From Flaveria trinervia (lineage: Eukaryota > Streptophyta > Magnoliopsida > Asterales > Asteraceae): DNA of 64,000 bases. The stretch spans positions 41,907,541-41,971,540 of the forward strand of contig CM046457.1 in NCBI GenBank assembly GCA_025506515.1, given 5' to 3'. A program made the position numbers and the translations under genes. A model generated the notes under the pieces. The model saw only the letters and a list, made by a program, of their open reading frames with translations, was not told the origin of the DNA and ran no database searches. This document shows positions 20,542-33,045 of this stretch, one piece after another (positions within the stretch are counted from its first letter, which is position 1; every line of letters starts with the position of its first letter).

Positions 20542-21949
20542 ATTTTAAGACAATGAATAAATTGGCTAAAAATAACTTGGTACATGGTTTGCCTAAAAAG
20601 GAGTTTTCCTGCAAAGACAACTGTGTTGCATGCCTGAAAGGGAAAACACACAGGACGTCTCATAAATCCAAATGTGTTAACTCTATCACTACTCTATTGC
20701 ACTTATTGCACATGGATATTTTTGGTCCCACAAGTATAATGAGCATTGGAAGGAAATCATATTGCCTTGTGATAGTTGATGATTTTACAAGATTCACACG
20801 GGTATTCTTTTTAAGAACTAAAGATGAAATGCTGAAACATAAGGTTAAAATAATTAGGTGTGATCAAGGGACTGAGTTTAAGAACTTCATTCTTGACTCA
20901 TTGTAACTCAAAAGGGATTGCCAGACAATATAGTGCTCCCAGAACTCCTCAACAAAACGGTGTTGCTGAGAGGAGGAACAGGACACATATTGAGGCTGCT
21001 CAAACTATGTTAGCTGATTCAAAGCTACCTCTAACATTCTGGGCTGAGGCAGTCAGCACTGCATGCTATGTGCAGAACAGAGTTTGTGTAGTTAAGCCCC
21101 ATAGAAAAACCCCATATGAGCTATGGAACAAGAGGCCACCATTCATTGGCTTTCTAAGGTCCTTTGGCAGCAGGTGTACCATACTCAACACAAAGGACAA
21201 TTTAGCAAAATTTGCTGAAAAGTTGGATGATGCTATCTTTGTTGGATACTCTTCTAGCTCCAAAGATTACAGAGTATCCAACATTAAGAATAACAATTTG
21301 AGGAGTCATCCAATATAGTTGTTAATGAGCACACTCCTTGTGTTAGGGGGAATGGACCTGATCACATCTTTGATTTAGAATTGTTTCCAAACTTTCTAAA
21401 CCCTCTTATGAGAATGTTTTAGCTGGAATAGGTGCTCAAAATGATGCTGATGCTACTGCTAATGATTAACTGTTTGAGCTTCCTAGGCCTAGACAAAATT
21501 CTCCAAGTGCTACAATACATCAAGCTTCCACTATCACAAATCCGATAGTTTAACTATATCAAGGAATAGTGAAGCTTCAACAAGTGAGTCACCTACTGAG
21601 CCTCAAAACTCATCAGGTGATCCACCACAACACCAGGCAGAAGGAGGTAGTATTTTGAAGAAACAGGCAATTGTTAATACTACTTCACAGCCAACTATTG
21701 ATGATGTTTCTCATTCATTCAATCAGTCCTAATTGAATGACTTTGAAACAACAGCTGGACAGAGTGTTCTAGTTCCTGAGCAGAATATGTCTAATCTGGA
21801 TCTATCTCTGTAACTGGAAGTGATTCCTCGTCTAAGGATTCACAACACTCATCCAACTGAGAACATCATAGGGAATGTCTCTAAGGGTGTGAGAACAAGA
21901 GGACAAACTCATCAAGGGAATGTCTGCTTGTACTCATGCTTTCTATCCT
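20542..21949 (+). pseudogene. Element D pol: integrase and C-terminal linker
   Basis: 20553-20906 has CVACLKGKTHR, LHMDIFGPTSIMS, YCLVIVDDFTRFTRVFFL and DQGTEFKNF. A deletion of about 45 bp relative to E lies before the second catalytic region. 20860-21318 has APRTPQQNGVAERRNRTHIE, FWAEAVSTACYVQNRV and DAIFVGYSSSSKDYRV. The variable linker 21319-21949 has several stops where element E is open. Confidence 0.87.
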
Positions 21950-22860
21950 AGATGGAACCCAATAAGGTCGAAGATGCCTTGAAAGATAGTAGCTAGATTG
22001 AATCATTCAGGAGGAGCTGCTTCAATTCAAGAGACAGAAAGTATGGAACCTATGTCCGCTACCATCTTGTCAAGTACCTATAGTCACCAAATGGGTGTTT
22101 AGAAACAAGAGAGATGATAGAGGCTTGATCATCAAGAATAAGGCAATATTTGTGGTTCAAGGATACACTCAAGAGGAAGGAATCAATATACTGATGTCTT
22201 TGCACCAGTTGCAAGACTTGAGGCAATAGGATCTCCTTGCTTATGCTACATCCAAGGACTTCACAGTATACCAACTTGATGTCAAGTGTGCTTTTCTATA
22301 TGGGGATATAGATAGGAAGTCTATGTATGCCAACCTCCAGGATTTGAAGATCCACAACACCCCAACTATGTGTGCAAATTGGATAAAGTGCTATATGGCT
22401 GCACCAAGCACCTAGGCTGTGGTATGAGACTCATCTCAATTTCTTCTGAAGAATGGCTATACTAGAGGTACCATTGACAAGACTCTCTTCATTAGAAAGT
22501 CTGGAGAGGACATTTTGCTCGTACAAGTCTATGTTGATGACATCTATTTTGGTTCCTCAAATGACCATATGTGCAAGGACTTTGAGAGCATTATGAAGAA
22601 GAAGTTTGAGATGAGCTCCATGGGAAAATGGACTTTTTCCTTGGAATTCAGGTAAAGCAACTGAAGGAAGGGTTCTTCATTAATCAATCTAAATATGTCT
22701 CTGACATCTTAGAAAGATTTGAGATAAAGGATTGTAAGCCTGCCAAGACACCCATACCCAAAAACCATAATATTTGTCCTGACCTCGAGGGGGAGGATAC
22801 TGATCAACATTAGTATAGGGCAATTATTGGTTCTCTGATGTATCTTACAGCAGTAGACCT
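21950..22860 (+). pseudogene. Element D pol: reverse transcriptase
   Basis: RT entry motif around 22035-22110 (KQKVWNL..., TKWVFRNKR), then YQLDVKCAFLYGDI, PPGFEDPQHPNYVCKLDK and the catalytic box YVDD at 22530-22541 (VQVYVDDIYFGSS). 22628-22813 encodes FFLGIQVKQLKEGFFINQSK. Frameshifts interrupt between these blocks. Confidence 0.87.
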
Positions 22861-23471
22861 GATATCATGTTTGCTACTTGCATTTGTGCAAGATATCAGG
22901 CTGCTCCTAAGGTGTCTCAGCTAGCTGCTGTTAAGAGAATCCTCAGATACCTCAAAGGAGCACCTAAACTAGGTCTTTGGTATCCCAGAAACAAGGATTT
23001 AATCTTTATGGATACTCTGATAGTGACTATGGAGGCTGCAATATTGACAAGAAATCAACATCAGGAGGATGTCAATTTCTTGGTGGAAGGATCATCTCAT
23101 GGCAATGCAAGAAGCAATCCTGTGTCTCTACATCAATTGCTGAAGCTGAATACATTGTTGCTGCTAGCTGCTGTGCTCAACTGCTATGGATTCAAAATCA
23201 GATGTTGGACTATGGTTTCAACTTTATGAGTACTCCTATCCATATTGACAACAACAGTGCTATCTCCATTACTGAAAATCCGGTGAAGCACTCCAAGACT
23301 AAGCACATTGACATCAGGTATCATGTCATTAGAGACATTCATGAGAAAAATCTAATCAAATTAATCAAAGTTGATTCAAATGAACAATATGCTGATCTGT
23401 TTACCAAAGCTTTTGATGAACAAAGGTTTAAGTATCTCATAACAACTATTGGGATGATAAACATTGATTAA
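22861..23471 (+). pseudogene. Element D pol: RNase H domain
   Basis: Frame 22977-23471 encodes SDSDYGGCNIDKKSTSGGCQ, SWQCKKQSCVSTSIAEAEYI, NNSAISITENPVKHSKTKHI and QYADLFTKAFDEQRF, ending INID-stop. This domain reads cleanly over 164 residues apart from its first part, which is in frame 22867-23229. Confidence 0.9.
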
Positions 23472-24110
23472 TCTAATCTCTTTTGAAAACCTTTTTAATA
23501 TGTAAGTCTTGTGTCAATACAATTTAAGCCCTGTTACAAGAAATTCTCTCTGAAATTTTCTAAGTGTAAATTCCTTCCGAAGAGAAATTAACCTTCGGAA
23601 GACTTTCTTATATCTTTCGAAGCAAAATTTCTCAAAGGATAACTTTCTTCTCGGAAGAATTTTTGGTCCCGGAAGAAGCGATTGATTGCATATCAGATCT
23701 ACTTCCGAACTTACAAATTCTCTATTCGGAAGCAACTCTAACCTTCGGAAGCAAAGTTTTGGCTTCGGAAGTAAGAATTGCCTTCGAAAGACAAGTTACA
23801 TTCGGAAATGTTTTACACTCGGAAAAGAGATTTCACTGTGTAACGTAAATTTCTTGGGCCCCACACTATAAAAAGCAAAGATTTTGTTAATGATGTCGGA
23901 TTATTTAACTGATTTTTAACCTTACCGCCGCTGTCATTTCATCTACTAAACCATCACATCACCTTATCCTAACCCCATTACCACCATTCCACAAATTTTA
24001 AATAATCTCAACTATTCAATTTCACTCTCTTACTTGAAAATTTTACAGCCCTAGAAATTTCTCCTACTCAACTTTACCCAGCTCAAATCATCCCCATTCA
24101 TCTTTCCAAA
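23472..24110 (+). repeat. pol-env spacer of D with reiterated CTTCCGAAG/CTTCGGAAG
   Basis: Non-coding. From about 23570 to 23830 I count more than ten exact or near copies of ttccgaag/ttcggaag, for example at 23574-23583, 23593-23601, 23655-23670, 23728-23735, 23753-23762 and 23763-23772. Downstream of 23840 the sequence is AT-rich up to the env-like ATG. Confidence 0.87.
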
Positions 24111-27100
24111 TGGCCTTCAACCCTCAGCACAACCAAGTCGCACTTCTTGATTCATCAAGAGATGCTGACTTCTCAGATATCATCTCCTTTCTAACCCAAT
24201 CTTCTTTTACACCGCTCTGACTGTAAACCCCACAATTTACTCAAACCATATGTCTGAATTTGGGCAAATGGTCAATTGAAACCCTAAATGGGGTTCGTGT
24301 CATTCGATCGAGCATCCATGGCCAGGAGTTGGTCATTCTGAACAGATCATCAGGGAGCATCTAGAGCTTCATGATGAGGGCGCTCCAATGGAATTCCCCA
24401 AAGCAGATTTGGACATTCTTATCTCCAAATGGGATATGGGAGACGTTAGCAGGTCAACTGTCTACAAATTTAACTTCTCGTACAAATGGAAGTTCCTGCT
24501 ACATGTGGTCCTTCACTGCTTGTCGAATAAATCTGGGGGATGGGATCAAATCCCATATGAACTTGGGTGCCTTGTTCATGGGTTGGTAAAACGCCTCCAC
24601 TTCAACTATTCAAGATTTGTGCTGACTAACCTCATGGGAAATCTTCAGAAGGACACATTCTTCATGTATCCTAGGTTTCTCCAGCACATAATCAACTGCG
24701 AACTAGAGCAGAGCAAGCTTGTCTGTGCAGCTGCTCTGACTGCTCCTCAAATGAGGCCAACCATCTCAAGACTTTGAAGAGAGTGTCCACCAACTTCACA
24801 GGAAGAGATACTGCACTTCTTCCAGGTATGACTAAGCCAAACGCTCCTGGTGACATCCCTGTTAACCCACAGGTGATGAACCCACACTAGCAACTACCTC
24901 ACAATGCCAACACTACCTTCTCCGCCCATCACCATCACTTATCAGAGACGCCCAACGAACCCTTGTTCAATCTACTCTAATTGAACAAGCCCCTCCCATT
25001 CAATCCAAAAAGACTCGAGTGGAAACTTGGGCTCCCACTCAGTCAGAGGTCTCTCCATCCTTCTCTTTTGACCTCAATTTGGGTCTTGAGTCTCCTCAGT
25101 CTCAGACCCATAAGCCCACAACCCAAGCTGAAAGCCCTCAGGATGAGTCTCTATATCTCCCCTGAGCAGCCAACAAGGGACAGCCCCACCAGAGGCTCAT
25201 GCCTGTAGACATTGACCAAAGTCCCGGGTTAGTAGGTTTACCCATCCTATCTTTCACTGACCTTTTATTTCAAACGGATGAAGAGATAACATCTCTCCAT
25301 GGCAATGAATTTGATCTACAACACCCTCTCCAAGATCAACAGAACCTGGAGAAATCCCTATCTCTAACCCCCATCAGCAACCAACAACTGAGGTGAGTCC
25401 CACTAATGTGGAGGGGACTCATGTAGATTAGCTGCCACTACAGAAGGTGCCTCAATGGACCTTGTGGACAGTGGTAACATTTCTCAGACTGAATCTATGG
25501 CAACCGAGCCCTTTGATGACTCTGAAAGAGACATCATTGAGCATGGGAAACCAGGGTGCCAAGAAACCACATCTGGTGGTGAGGCTGAACATACTAGGTA
25601 TGTTACCTTATCTCCCCATGATTCTTCGAAAGAAGATGAGGGAAGCATGCAACTCCTCATACCAGATCTTCTGTCTAAAGTTTCAAACCTGGAATCTCAG
25701 GTTAGGACTTTAGAGGCAAGATCTGCCACTCAGCAACTTGAGATTGACAATCTCAAGGCTCAACTAGCTAAGAAACAAACAGAGAGGTCTGTTAGGCATG
25801 TACCTATTCAGGTCTCCTTGACTTCCTCCTCTAGCTCATCTAGCTCTCAAGATGATGCTACCCAAAGGGGGAGAATGTTCAAAGACAAACACACAAGGAA
25901 CCATAGAGCCGGCCTTGTACTTCAACATCTTCCTCTCCCATCATCTCTGCGCCTGAAACATCTCAAGTCACTCTTCAGATTAATCCAAGGATGCTCAATG
26001 ATCTCTACAGACTCTTCACCAAGTTTCTGTTAAGATCTTCCTTTGAGCAGCCAAGCCATGATGCTGCAATGATCTACTTTGGAGCAGAAGAGCTTCAAAG
26101 GCTGACTGCACCTTCTACCACTGTGGAAGAAGTTGGTCAACCTAAGGTCCTCATGGAACTAAGATTCAATTCGAAGGGGAAATGGGAACTGATGGCCCAA
26201 CAACTGAAATAGTTGGGACAAAATCTGCATCTCCTTTAACTTCCGAAGCTGAAGTTAAAGCCTCGGAAGAACAAGCTGAATCTTCCGAAGCTGAAATGGA
26301 ATGCAGAAGGACTGTTCAAAATGTCCGAGGAACTGATCATCACAGATGCTATCCTGGAAATGGCATCTGAAATGAGCAGTGAGGACTTTCCAATTGCACC
26401 TCCATCTCAGACACCATCTCTGACTCTCTCACAATTAGAAACCTCTCTCCAAGAACCACCACAGTCAGGATCTTCAAAGGATAAAGGAAAAGGAAGATGA
26501 CTGCGGAGGAGCTTTAGGAAGAGGAGAAGATTGAGAAACTTAAGAAGAAAGGAAGACTTCAGACTGAGAAGTTGCTAGCTGCTAGCACAAAAGCAGCTGC
26601 TCCAATCAGAGGTTGTCATCAATAAAAGAAGAGAGCAGATCATTGACCAGCTCATTGAAATAGGAGCTACCAATGAAGAAACACTCCTGCTACCATTAGA
26701 GGAGTTGGTGGATCTGGAGAAGGCAACCAGGCTGAGACTTGAAAGAAGCTAGGTTGGCCTTAGAGGAAAAGGAAAAGAAATAGAAGGAGGATGAATTACA
26801 GCTGAGGAGAGACAAGATAAACTTCCTACTCTCAGAGGCTTTGATCTTCAAGAACTCTCTCCACACAACGATGATACGATCCTCTGGCTCTACAACAAAG
26901 AGCAGGATCAAAGGAGAAAGAAAGGAAGAAGGCTGCAAAAGAAAAGGCCAGAGAGAAGAAGAGAAAGAAGAAGAGGCTAGGGTCACTGCCTCTAAGAAGC
27001 TTATTGAGAAAGCCTGGATGAAGCACTATCTTTGGGCTCATGGCTTCTCTGGTAGGCAGGTGGGTCCTATGTCTGAAAGGACACTCCAACGGATTGTCAG

Positions 27101-28195
27101 TGAAATTAAGGCTGACATCTGGATGGGGAAAAGGAAAGAGATGTATAGAAGGGTAAAAGGGATGACCTTCACTGCTTTTACCCAACCTCAACCTGAACCT
27201 TTCACCCTTGAACCCACATCACTACCTACTACTACTCCCTCACCTCAACCACCAAACTTCCCATTATCCAACCCAAAACACTAGCCAGAACCTCTGAACC
27301 TAAACCTACCCCTCACCCTCCAAACCATCCTTTAGCCTTGTCAACATCTCTCCCTTGAGGAGTTTAAGGCAATCAAGATGAAGCTCACTAATTGCACTAC
27401 TTTGAGCGAAGTCTCCTGTGTAGAAGACTCCGTTAACATTACCTATGTAGACGGATCTTCAAGTTCCCTCACAAGAGACAGATTCCTTGATTTTCCTAGA
27501 GGAACTTTGGACCAGGCTGCAAGAATTTTGGGCCTCAATTTAGACTCTTTAAATAAGGAAGAAAAGAAGCTTAGAAGGAAACTGGTGACTCTGCTGGATA
27601 CAAGAAAAGAGGACAAGATTCCTAGTCAGTCTCTTGTGCCTAGAAGGAAGATAATCCAGTGGAGGTTCGATGAACTTCTCACAACTTGTTGTGGAAAGAG
27701 AGAATGGTGAAGTCAACAGACTCATTGCAACCTCTCTGTTACACTCCACAGATTTGACATTGCTGAGTTAGCAGAGAAGCCATTCTCCAACCCCTCCAAC
27801 TCTGAAACTGCTGCACTCGTCAGAAATCATCTCAGCAGTCTTCGTTTAGCTAAGCTAACTGCAAAAGCAAAGATTGAAGAAGAGTTGAAGTTGAGAAGAC
27901 AGGAAGACAAGGAAAGATCTCCCACCAAAGGTGCTGCCTTTCTACAGATGGTGGAAGGTCTTGAATTGGAACCTATAGTTTGATGGGAATATGATTATAG
28001 TTCCCATCAACTAACTCTTTTCAGAGGGCAACAACAAAGGGTACATGTTATCCAAGGTGACAGACTGGATTTCCTGTCTACCAAGGATCTGTACAAGCTT
28101 CTCAGTACCACATCAGGGAAGAACAAGGAGACAGACAAATATTTGCTCTCCTTGGTGCTGAAAGTTTTAAGAAGACGAGATAAGTAAGTTTTGGT
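24111..28195 (+). pseudogene. Element D: Sirevirus env-like ORF, broken
   Basis: The start ATG at 24111 (MAFNPQHNQVALLDSS) gives a frame interrupted by a stop near 24221. The N-terminal conserved block continues in 24388-24777 (YKWKFLLHVVLHCLSNKSGG, FLMYPRFLQHII-like). The middle includes coiled-coil sequence LLSKVSNLESQVRTLEAR (25455-26033), Lys/Glu-rich frames around 26500-27000, and 26841-27284 (KKLIEKAWMKHYLWAHGFSG). A C-terminal block is at 27378-27710 (RDRFLDFPRGTLDQAARILG). Many frame changes. The closest visible relatives are the C and F1 env-like frames. Confidence 0.75.
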
Positions 28196-28202
28196 AGCAT
28201 CA

Positions 28203-28216
28203 GCCTAGGGGGAGTT
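28203..28216 (+). other. Polypurine tract of element D
   Basis: gcctagggggagtt immediately before the LTR start TGTTGGATC. Confidence 0.8.
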
Positions 28217-29078
28217 TGTTGGATCAAGAAGAAGCCTAATGCAACCAAAACTAAATCACTTAAGTTATTTTGGTGCTGCAAGCAAAGGCTTCCGAAGCTT
28301 ATCATGGAACTTCCAAAGGTTGTAGAGTTCTTCCAAAGACAAAGGAAAAGTCCAACTTCCGAAGACAGAACTCTACTTCCGAAGACAAATGCATACTTCT
28401 GAAGTTCAAGACGTAGAAGAATAAAGTGAAGACGACTTCTGAAGTATGATGAAATGAAGAAGTCTCCAAGCCTTGGAAGAAGCAGCCTCTTCCGAAGTAT
28501 AAAGTGGCTTCGGAAATACCTACTCTTCCGAAGCCATTTACCTTCGGAAGACACTGCTATAACCAGTGGACACAAGTATGGTCTCTGACACTCCGCTGCA
28601 GACTTCTGATACAGTATGGCTTCTTCTTAAAGAACCATGTTGTTGACCATACTTTATTCCACTATTTACCTTTTCATGATAGTACAGTTGCCAACTTTAG
28701 TTGGTGACAAAAGGTAAGTCAGGGACATGTCCTGACTACCAAATCTCAGATAAGACTTTATCTGAGATACCTTAACTATAGTCTTGTAGTATAGGCTTTA
28801 GGTAAAGGATCCCAGCTGGTATCAAAGTATATCCGGCTGTAGATAGTATTATATATAGGTTCTCCTTGTAACTCATAGAAGAAAGTTATGATCTGCTTGT
28901 AAGAATCTTTGTATCTTGAGTTGAGAATCAATATATAAAAGTATCTTGAAAATTATCTTTCTGTGTTGTTAGTTACTTTTCATATTGTGATCAACTCTTA
29001 TTGATTCTTACCCGAGTGTGATTCTAGGTGAGTTTGAGAGAAAACCTTTGTGTTTAAGTGACAAACACCGATCCTACA
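28217..29078 (+). repeat. 3' LTR of element D
   Basis: 862 bp, TGTTGGATCAAGAAG...CACCGATCCTACA. The U3 part (28285-28560) is packed with CTTCCGAAG/CTTCGGAAG words. A TATA-like ATTATATATAGG lies at 28848-28859. The first 340 bp match the LTR stub of element E at 52319-52661. It ends abruptly at a gypsy LTR fragment; the following five bases TATGT may be one TSD copy, but the partner is lost. Confidence 0.88.
28285..28560 (+). repeat. CTTCCGAAG cluster in LTR D
   Basis: Repeated near-palindromic CTTCCGAAG/CTTCGGAAG and derivatives, about ten copies, at 12-60 bp spacing. Confidence 0.88.
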
Positions 29079-30254
29079 TATGTTATGCATGATGTATGTT
29101 ATGGGTGTGCGATGTTGCCTTGTGTGATTGATGTATGCGTTGTTATGTTCCTTATTATTATGTATGATTGTCTTCCCGTGGTTTTGCGTTGAACATTAAT
29201 GAATATAATGAAAGTATTATATAACGTAAAGTGGAAGATAATGAAAAGAGGATTGTAATGAATGAATGCAAGCATGAATGCATGAATGAGAGTAATGACG
29301 GTTTGCAAGAGAAAGAAAGGAGGTTCATGACTCACTGAGAGTTGTTAGCTCAACTATGTGTGTATTTATAGCGTGCGATCTTGGCTAATTCATAAGGGGA
29401 CATAGACACAGTAGGGAGTTCAGTTTTGGTAACTGCTCCGATACATGCGATGTGGTATTTACTGTGTGCTATGTAGCGTGCGATTTTGGCTACCTCGTAT
29501 GGGTTCATACACAGAATAGCGGGTTCAGTTTTGGTAACTGCTCCGATACGTGCGGTGTGGTATTCGCTGTGTGTTATGTAGCGTGCGATTTTAGGCTAAC
29601 CCATGAGATGGCGTTCGATTCTGGCTAAACTCTAAGAGCTCTCACACACATAGGGGGAGTTGGTCTTGGTGACCACTCCGTTGGTGCGATTTGTACGATA
29701 TGTACTTCGAGTACGAAGATGCGAAGGTGCGATTTGTGTGAAAAGTGCAATATGTATGAAATGGACGAACGGAAGAAATGATGTTATGAATGAATGGAGC
29801 GAATGATAAGTAACGTGCGACGATTAATGAACGAAAGAATGTAACGAACATAATGGAAGATAATAATTATATTATCTGTGTGTATGTATGTTATGTGATC
29901 GCGTACGAATGTAACAAATGGTTTTATAAAGGAAGTAAAGTATGTTTTATTATAAAACTAGAACTCACTCAGTAACGCTAACTTTGATGTGTTTCCAGTT
30001 GGCAGGTATATTGCTGAGGATGGCATGGGGCGACTACTCAGTTCTTTTGGGATGGCATCCATTGTTTTTAATGCTTTTGTAATGAAATGTAAAATGATAT
30101 TATGTAATGAACGGTTGTATTATTTTTCAAAAAGCATTTTGATGAGTGTTGTTTTAATGTTTCCGCTGCAATGTTTTTATGAAAGAGGATGAAAGTATAT
30201 GTTTTATGTGCAATGATTTACCAGCTGTAAGCATCCCGGAAACAGGGCCTTACA
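29079..30254 (+). repeat. Gypsy LTR fragment (3' part) preceding element I coding
   Basis: The end (cagctgtaagcatcccgg...GGGCCTTACA at 30254) and the first bases (gttatgcatgatgtatgttatg) match the 3' LTR of element I from about 33238 to 34278, so it is the downstream half of a related gypsy LTR whose upstream half is missing. The middle differs: 29371-29688 has a tandem repeat of about 105 bp not found in the other LTR. It directly abuts RT/RNase H coding with no PBS. Confidence 0.78.
29371..29688 (+). repeat. 105-bp tandem repeat within gypsy LTR fragment
   Basis: About 2.7 copies beginning gcgtgcgat(c/t)ttggct and containing agttttggtaactgctccgata. Copy starts are near 29371, 29479 and 29580. 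Confidence 0.82.
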
Positions 30255-30665
30255 CGTTCAAAGAATTGAAGGCGAGGTTGAGTCAAGCTCCTATTCTATC
30301 ATTACCCGATGGAAGTGAAGATCTGGTGGTTTATTCTGATGCTTCCTACTTGGGGTTAGGGTGTGTGTTAATGTAGAGAGGAAAAGTTATAGCCTATGCA
30401 TCCCGACAGTTGAAGGTTCATGAGGTCAATTATCCTACTCATGATTTGGAGCTAGTAGTCGTGGTCTTTGCGTTAAAGATTGGAGGCACTATCATTACAG
30501 GACGAAGTGCACCATTTTCACTGACCACAAGAGCTTGAAGTACTTCTTTGAGCAGAAGGACCTGAACATGAGGTAGAGACAACGGTTGGAGCTTATAAAG
30601 GACTATGATTGTGAGATCCATTACCATCCGGGCAAGGCCAATGTGGTGGCGGACACCCTTAGTTG
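30255..30665 (+). pseudogene. Element I (Ty3/gypsy): end of RT and RNase H
   Basis: The 30240-30376 frame encodes FKELKARLSQAPILSLPDGS and VVYSDASYLGLGCVLM. After a stop, sequence corresponding to TDHKSLKYFFEQKDLNMR and IHYHPGKANVVADTLS continues to 30665. These are gypsy RT-thumb and RNase H signatures. In-frame stops replace Gln or Arg codons at several sites. The start coincides with the end of the LTR fragment, so gag, protease and most of RT are deleted. Confidence 0.85.
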
Positions 30666-32153
30666 AAAAGAGAGGCCCAAGCCGATTCGGGTGAAAGCCT
30701 ATCAGTTGATCATGACCTCAGATGTGATGAAGCAAGTCAAAGAGTTTCAAGATGAGGCATTGAAAGAAGATCATCTTAACTCTGAAAGAATGAGAGGTCT
30801 AGTTGTGGAGTTGGGTGAAAACACACTTGGTGTTAAAACCCGATTTCGACGGGTGTGGATTCCTCGTTTTGGGGATCTACAGATGAAGATTTTGGATGAA
30901 GCTCACAAGACTTGATACTCTATTCATCCAGGTGCCATAAAAATGTATCAAGACATGAAGAAAGATTATTGGTGGCCGGGTATGAAACGTGACGTAGTGG
31001 AGTATGTGAGTAAATGCTTTACTTGTCTATAGGTGAAGGCCGAGCATCAGAAGCCGTATGGGAAGATCCAACCTTTGGACATACCGGAATGGAAGTGGGA
31101 GCACATCACCATGGATTTCATTACTAAGTTACCGCGTACTCCGATAGGGTATGATGCTATATAGGTGATTGTCAACCGCTTGACGAAGAGTGCTCACATC
31201 CTACCGATCCGCGAGACATATTCATATGAGAGGTTGGATGATATTTTCATCAAAGAGATTGTAACTCGTCACGGTATGCCAGTGTCTATTGTGTCGGATC
31301 GTGGCACCCGGTTTACATCCAAATTTTGGAAGAAATTCCACGACGCGAAGGGGACGAGGTTACACATCAGTACGGCTTATCATCCCCGGATTGATGGTCA
31401 GTCAGAGAGGACCATTCAGACATTGGAGGATATGCTTCGAGCATGTGTTATCGATTTTGGGGGAAGTTGGGATGACCACTTACCGTTAGCTAAATTCTCA
31501 TACAACAACAGTTATCATGCCAGCATTGGTATGCCACCTTATGAGATGCTATATGGTAGGAGATGCAGAACACCCGTCTGTTGGAGTGATATTGGTCAAA
31601 AAGAACTAGGGAGTGTCGAGATGATCAAGGCTACGACTGAAAAGCTCGAAAAGATCAAGGCCTTCATGAAGGCAGCCAAAGATAGACATAAGTCATATGC
31701 GGATAATCGATTCAGACTGATTGAGTTCCAGGTGGGTGACCGGGTTATGTTGAAGGTCTCACCTTGGAAGGGTATCATTCGGTTCTGAAAGCGGGGCAAG
31801 TTGAGCCCGAGATACATAGGCCCTTTCCGAATCAATGCCCGAGTAGGAGATGTGGCCTATAGACAGGAGTTACGAGATGAGTTAAGTGGAATTCATCTGA
31901 CATTCAATGTATCTCATCTGAGAAGGTGCTTGGCAGATGAAGATATGATTGTTCCACTGGAGGATATCGAAGTAGACGAACGACTCAATTATGTGGAGCA
32001 ACCAGTGGCAATCATCGATCGAAAAGAGAAGAGGCTGAGAAATAAAGTGGTTCCTCTTGTGCGTGTACAGTGGAAGCACATGAAGGGATCCGAGTCTATG
32101 TGGGAGACTGAAGAAGAAATGAGGCGGCATTACCCGCATTTGTTCGAGGAATA
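30666..32153 (+). pseudogene. Element I (Ty3/gypsy): integrase with chromodomain-like C-terminus
   Basis: 30691-30915 (linker), then the zinc-binding region and core: MKKDYWWPGMKRDVVEYVSK, EHITMDFITKLPRTP, 31165-31788 (VSDRGTRFTSKFWKKF, YHPRIDGQSERTIQ, FSYNNSYHASIGM), and 31801-32154 (LSPRYIGPFRI, FNVSHLRRCLADEDMIVPL). The end is VVPLVRVQWKHMKGSESMWE...HYPHLFEE-stop, a chromodomain-like tail as in Tekay/Del chromoviruses. Four or five stops disrupt it. The best-preserved piece is 207 residues. Confidence 0.87.
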
Positions 32154-32174
32154 ATAGGTTTCGGGGATGAATCC

Positions 32175-32192
32175 TATTTAAGGGGGTGGACT
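32175..32192 (+). other. Polypurine tract of element I
   Basis: tatttaagggggtggact precedes the LTR start TGTAACGC. Confidence 0.75.
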
Positions 32193-32799
32193 TGTAACGC
32201 TAGGATATTTTCATTAAAGCCGTCGAAAGAAGAAAAAGAAATAAAGTCCAAAGTCAAGGACCAAACTCGCCAACGAGAGAAAGTGGGTGAATTGAAGTAT
32301 TTGAAGGGAGAGGGCAGCCCTTACCCTCTCCCCCATACCCAAAATTCAGTAGAAAAGAGAGGAGAAGAAGAAAGGGAGAAAAGAGAGAAAAAGGTTAGTT
32401 CGAGTGGATTCAAGTGTGCAAAATCGTCATGTAGCAGGTCCAAACGAAGCTCTACTTCTCGGTGTGGTTTGTGTGAGTTCTAGGACCCCTCTTCCAAACA
32501 TTTTTGGTCGATTTTGGGCCTAGAACACATCTAAAAACCCATTCGTGCGTGTGTGTTTGACCCATTTGTATGTGGTTGCGTGTGATGCGTTTGCAGTTTG
32601 TTTCCGAGCTTCTGCATGCTTGAATGGTGTTGTGGTATGCATTCCTAAGGTTTAGGATGGTTGATTTGGGCTTAGAATGGGTTTGGAGGAGCTTGGAGGT
32701 TGAAAATGGAAGATTGGGTTCGGGATGAACTGCATTCTGCATCAGCTAGGGCTAGGCGACCGAATGGAGGCCATACGACCGATTAAGGTGCGATTGAGG

Positions 32800-33045
32800 G
32801 TTCATTCGCACGATTGAGGGCCCATTCACATAAGTGCTCATCCACATTAGTCCATCTGCATTAGGTCCATTCGCATGGGACTCATCCGCATTGAGTCCAT
32901 CCGCATTAGGTCCATTTGCATGGGACTCATCCACATTGAGTCCATTCGCATTAGGTCCATTCACATGGGACTCATCCGCATTAAGTCCATTCTCATGGGT
33001 GTTCATTCGCATACGTGTTCATCCACATTGGTCCATGCACATGAT
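32800..33045 (+). repeat. CATYCGCATT minisatellite in LTR I
   Basis: Degenerate 15-16 bp units such as ctcatccgcattgagt and ccattcgcattaggt, about 15 copies. The reading frames across it (for example a minus-strand peptide repeating NADESHANGPNADGL) are artefacts. Confidence 0.88.

Larger units (their letters stand above)
17547..29078 (+). mobile_element. Element D: 5'-truncated Sirevirus
   Basis: Plus-strand copia element with gag (from mid-domain), protease, integrase, RT, RNase H, CTTCCGAAG-rich spacer, env-like ORF, PPT and 3' LTR. The 5' LTR, PBS and gag start are missing. It is closely related to element E (52319-57303), which has the gag start. Its 3' end lies in a gypsy LTR fragment beginning at 29079. 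Confidence 0.88.

Noticed and set aside
24388..24777. A host gene of the kind annotated in plant databases as a longin or synaptobrevin-like protein
   Set aside because: Position between pol and the 3' LTR and matching fragments in C and F1 show it is the Sirevirus env-like ORF.
28817..28830. A primer-binding site from tggtatcaaagt
   Set aside because: It lies inside the LTR of D, not next to an LTR end, and departs from TGGTATCAGAGC.
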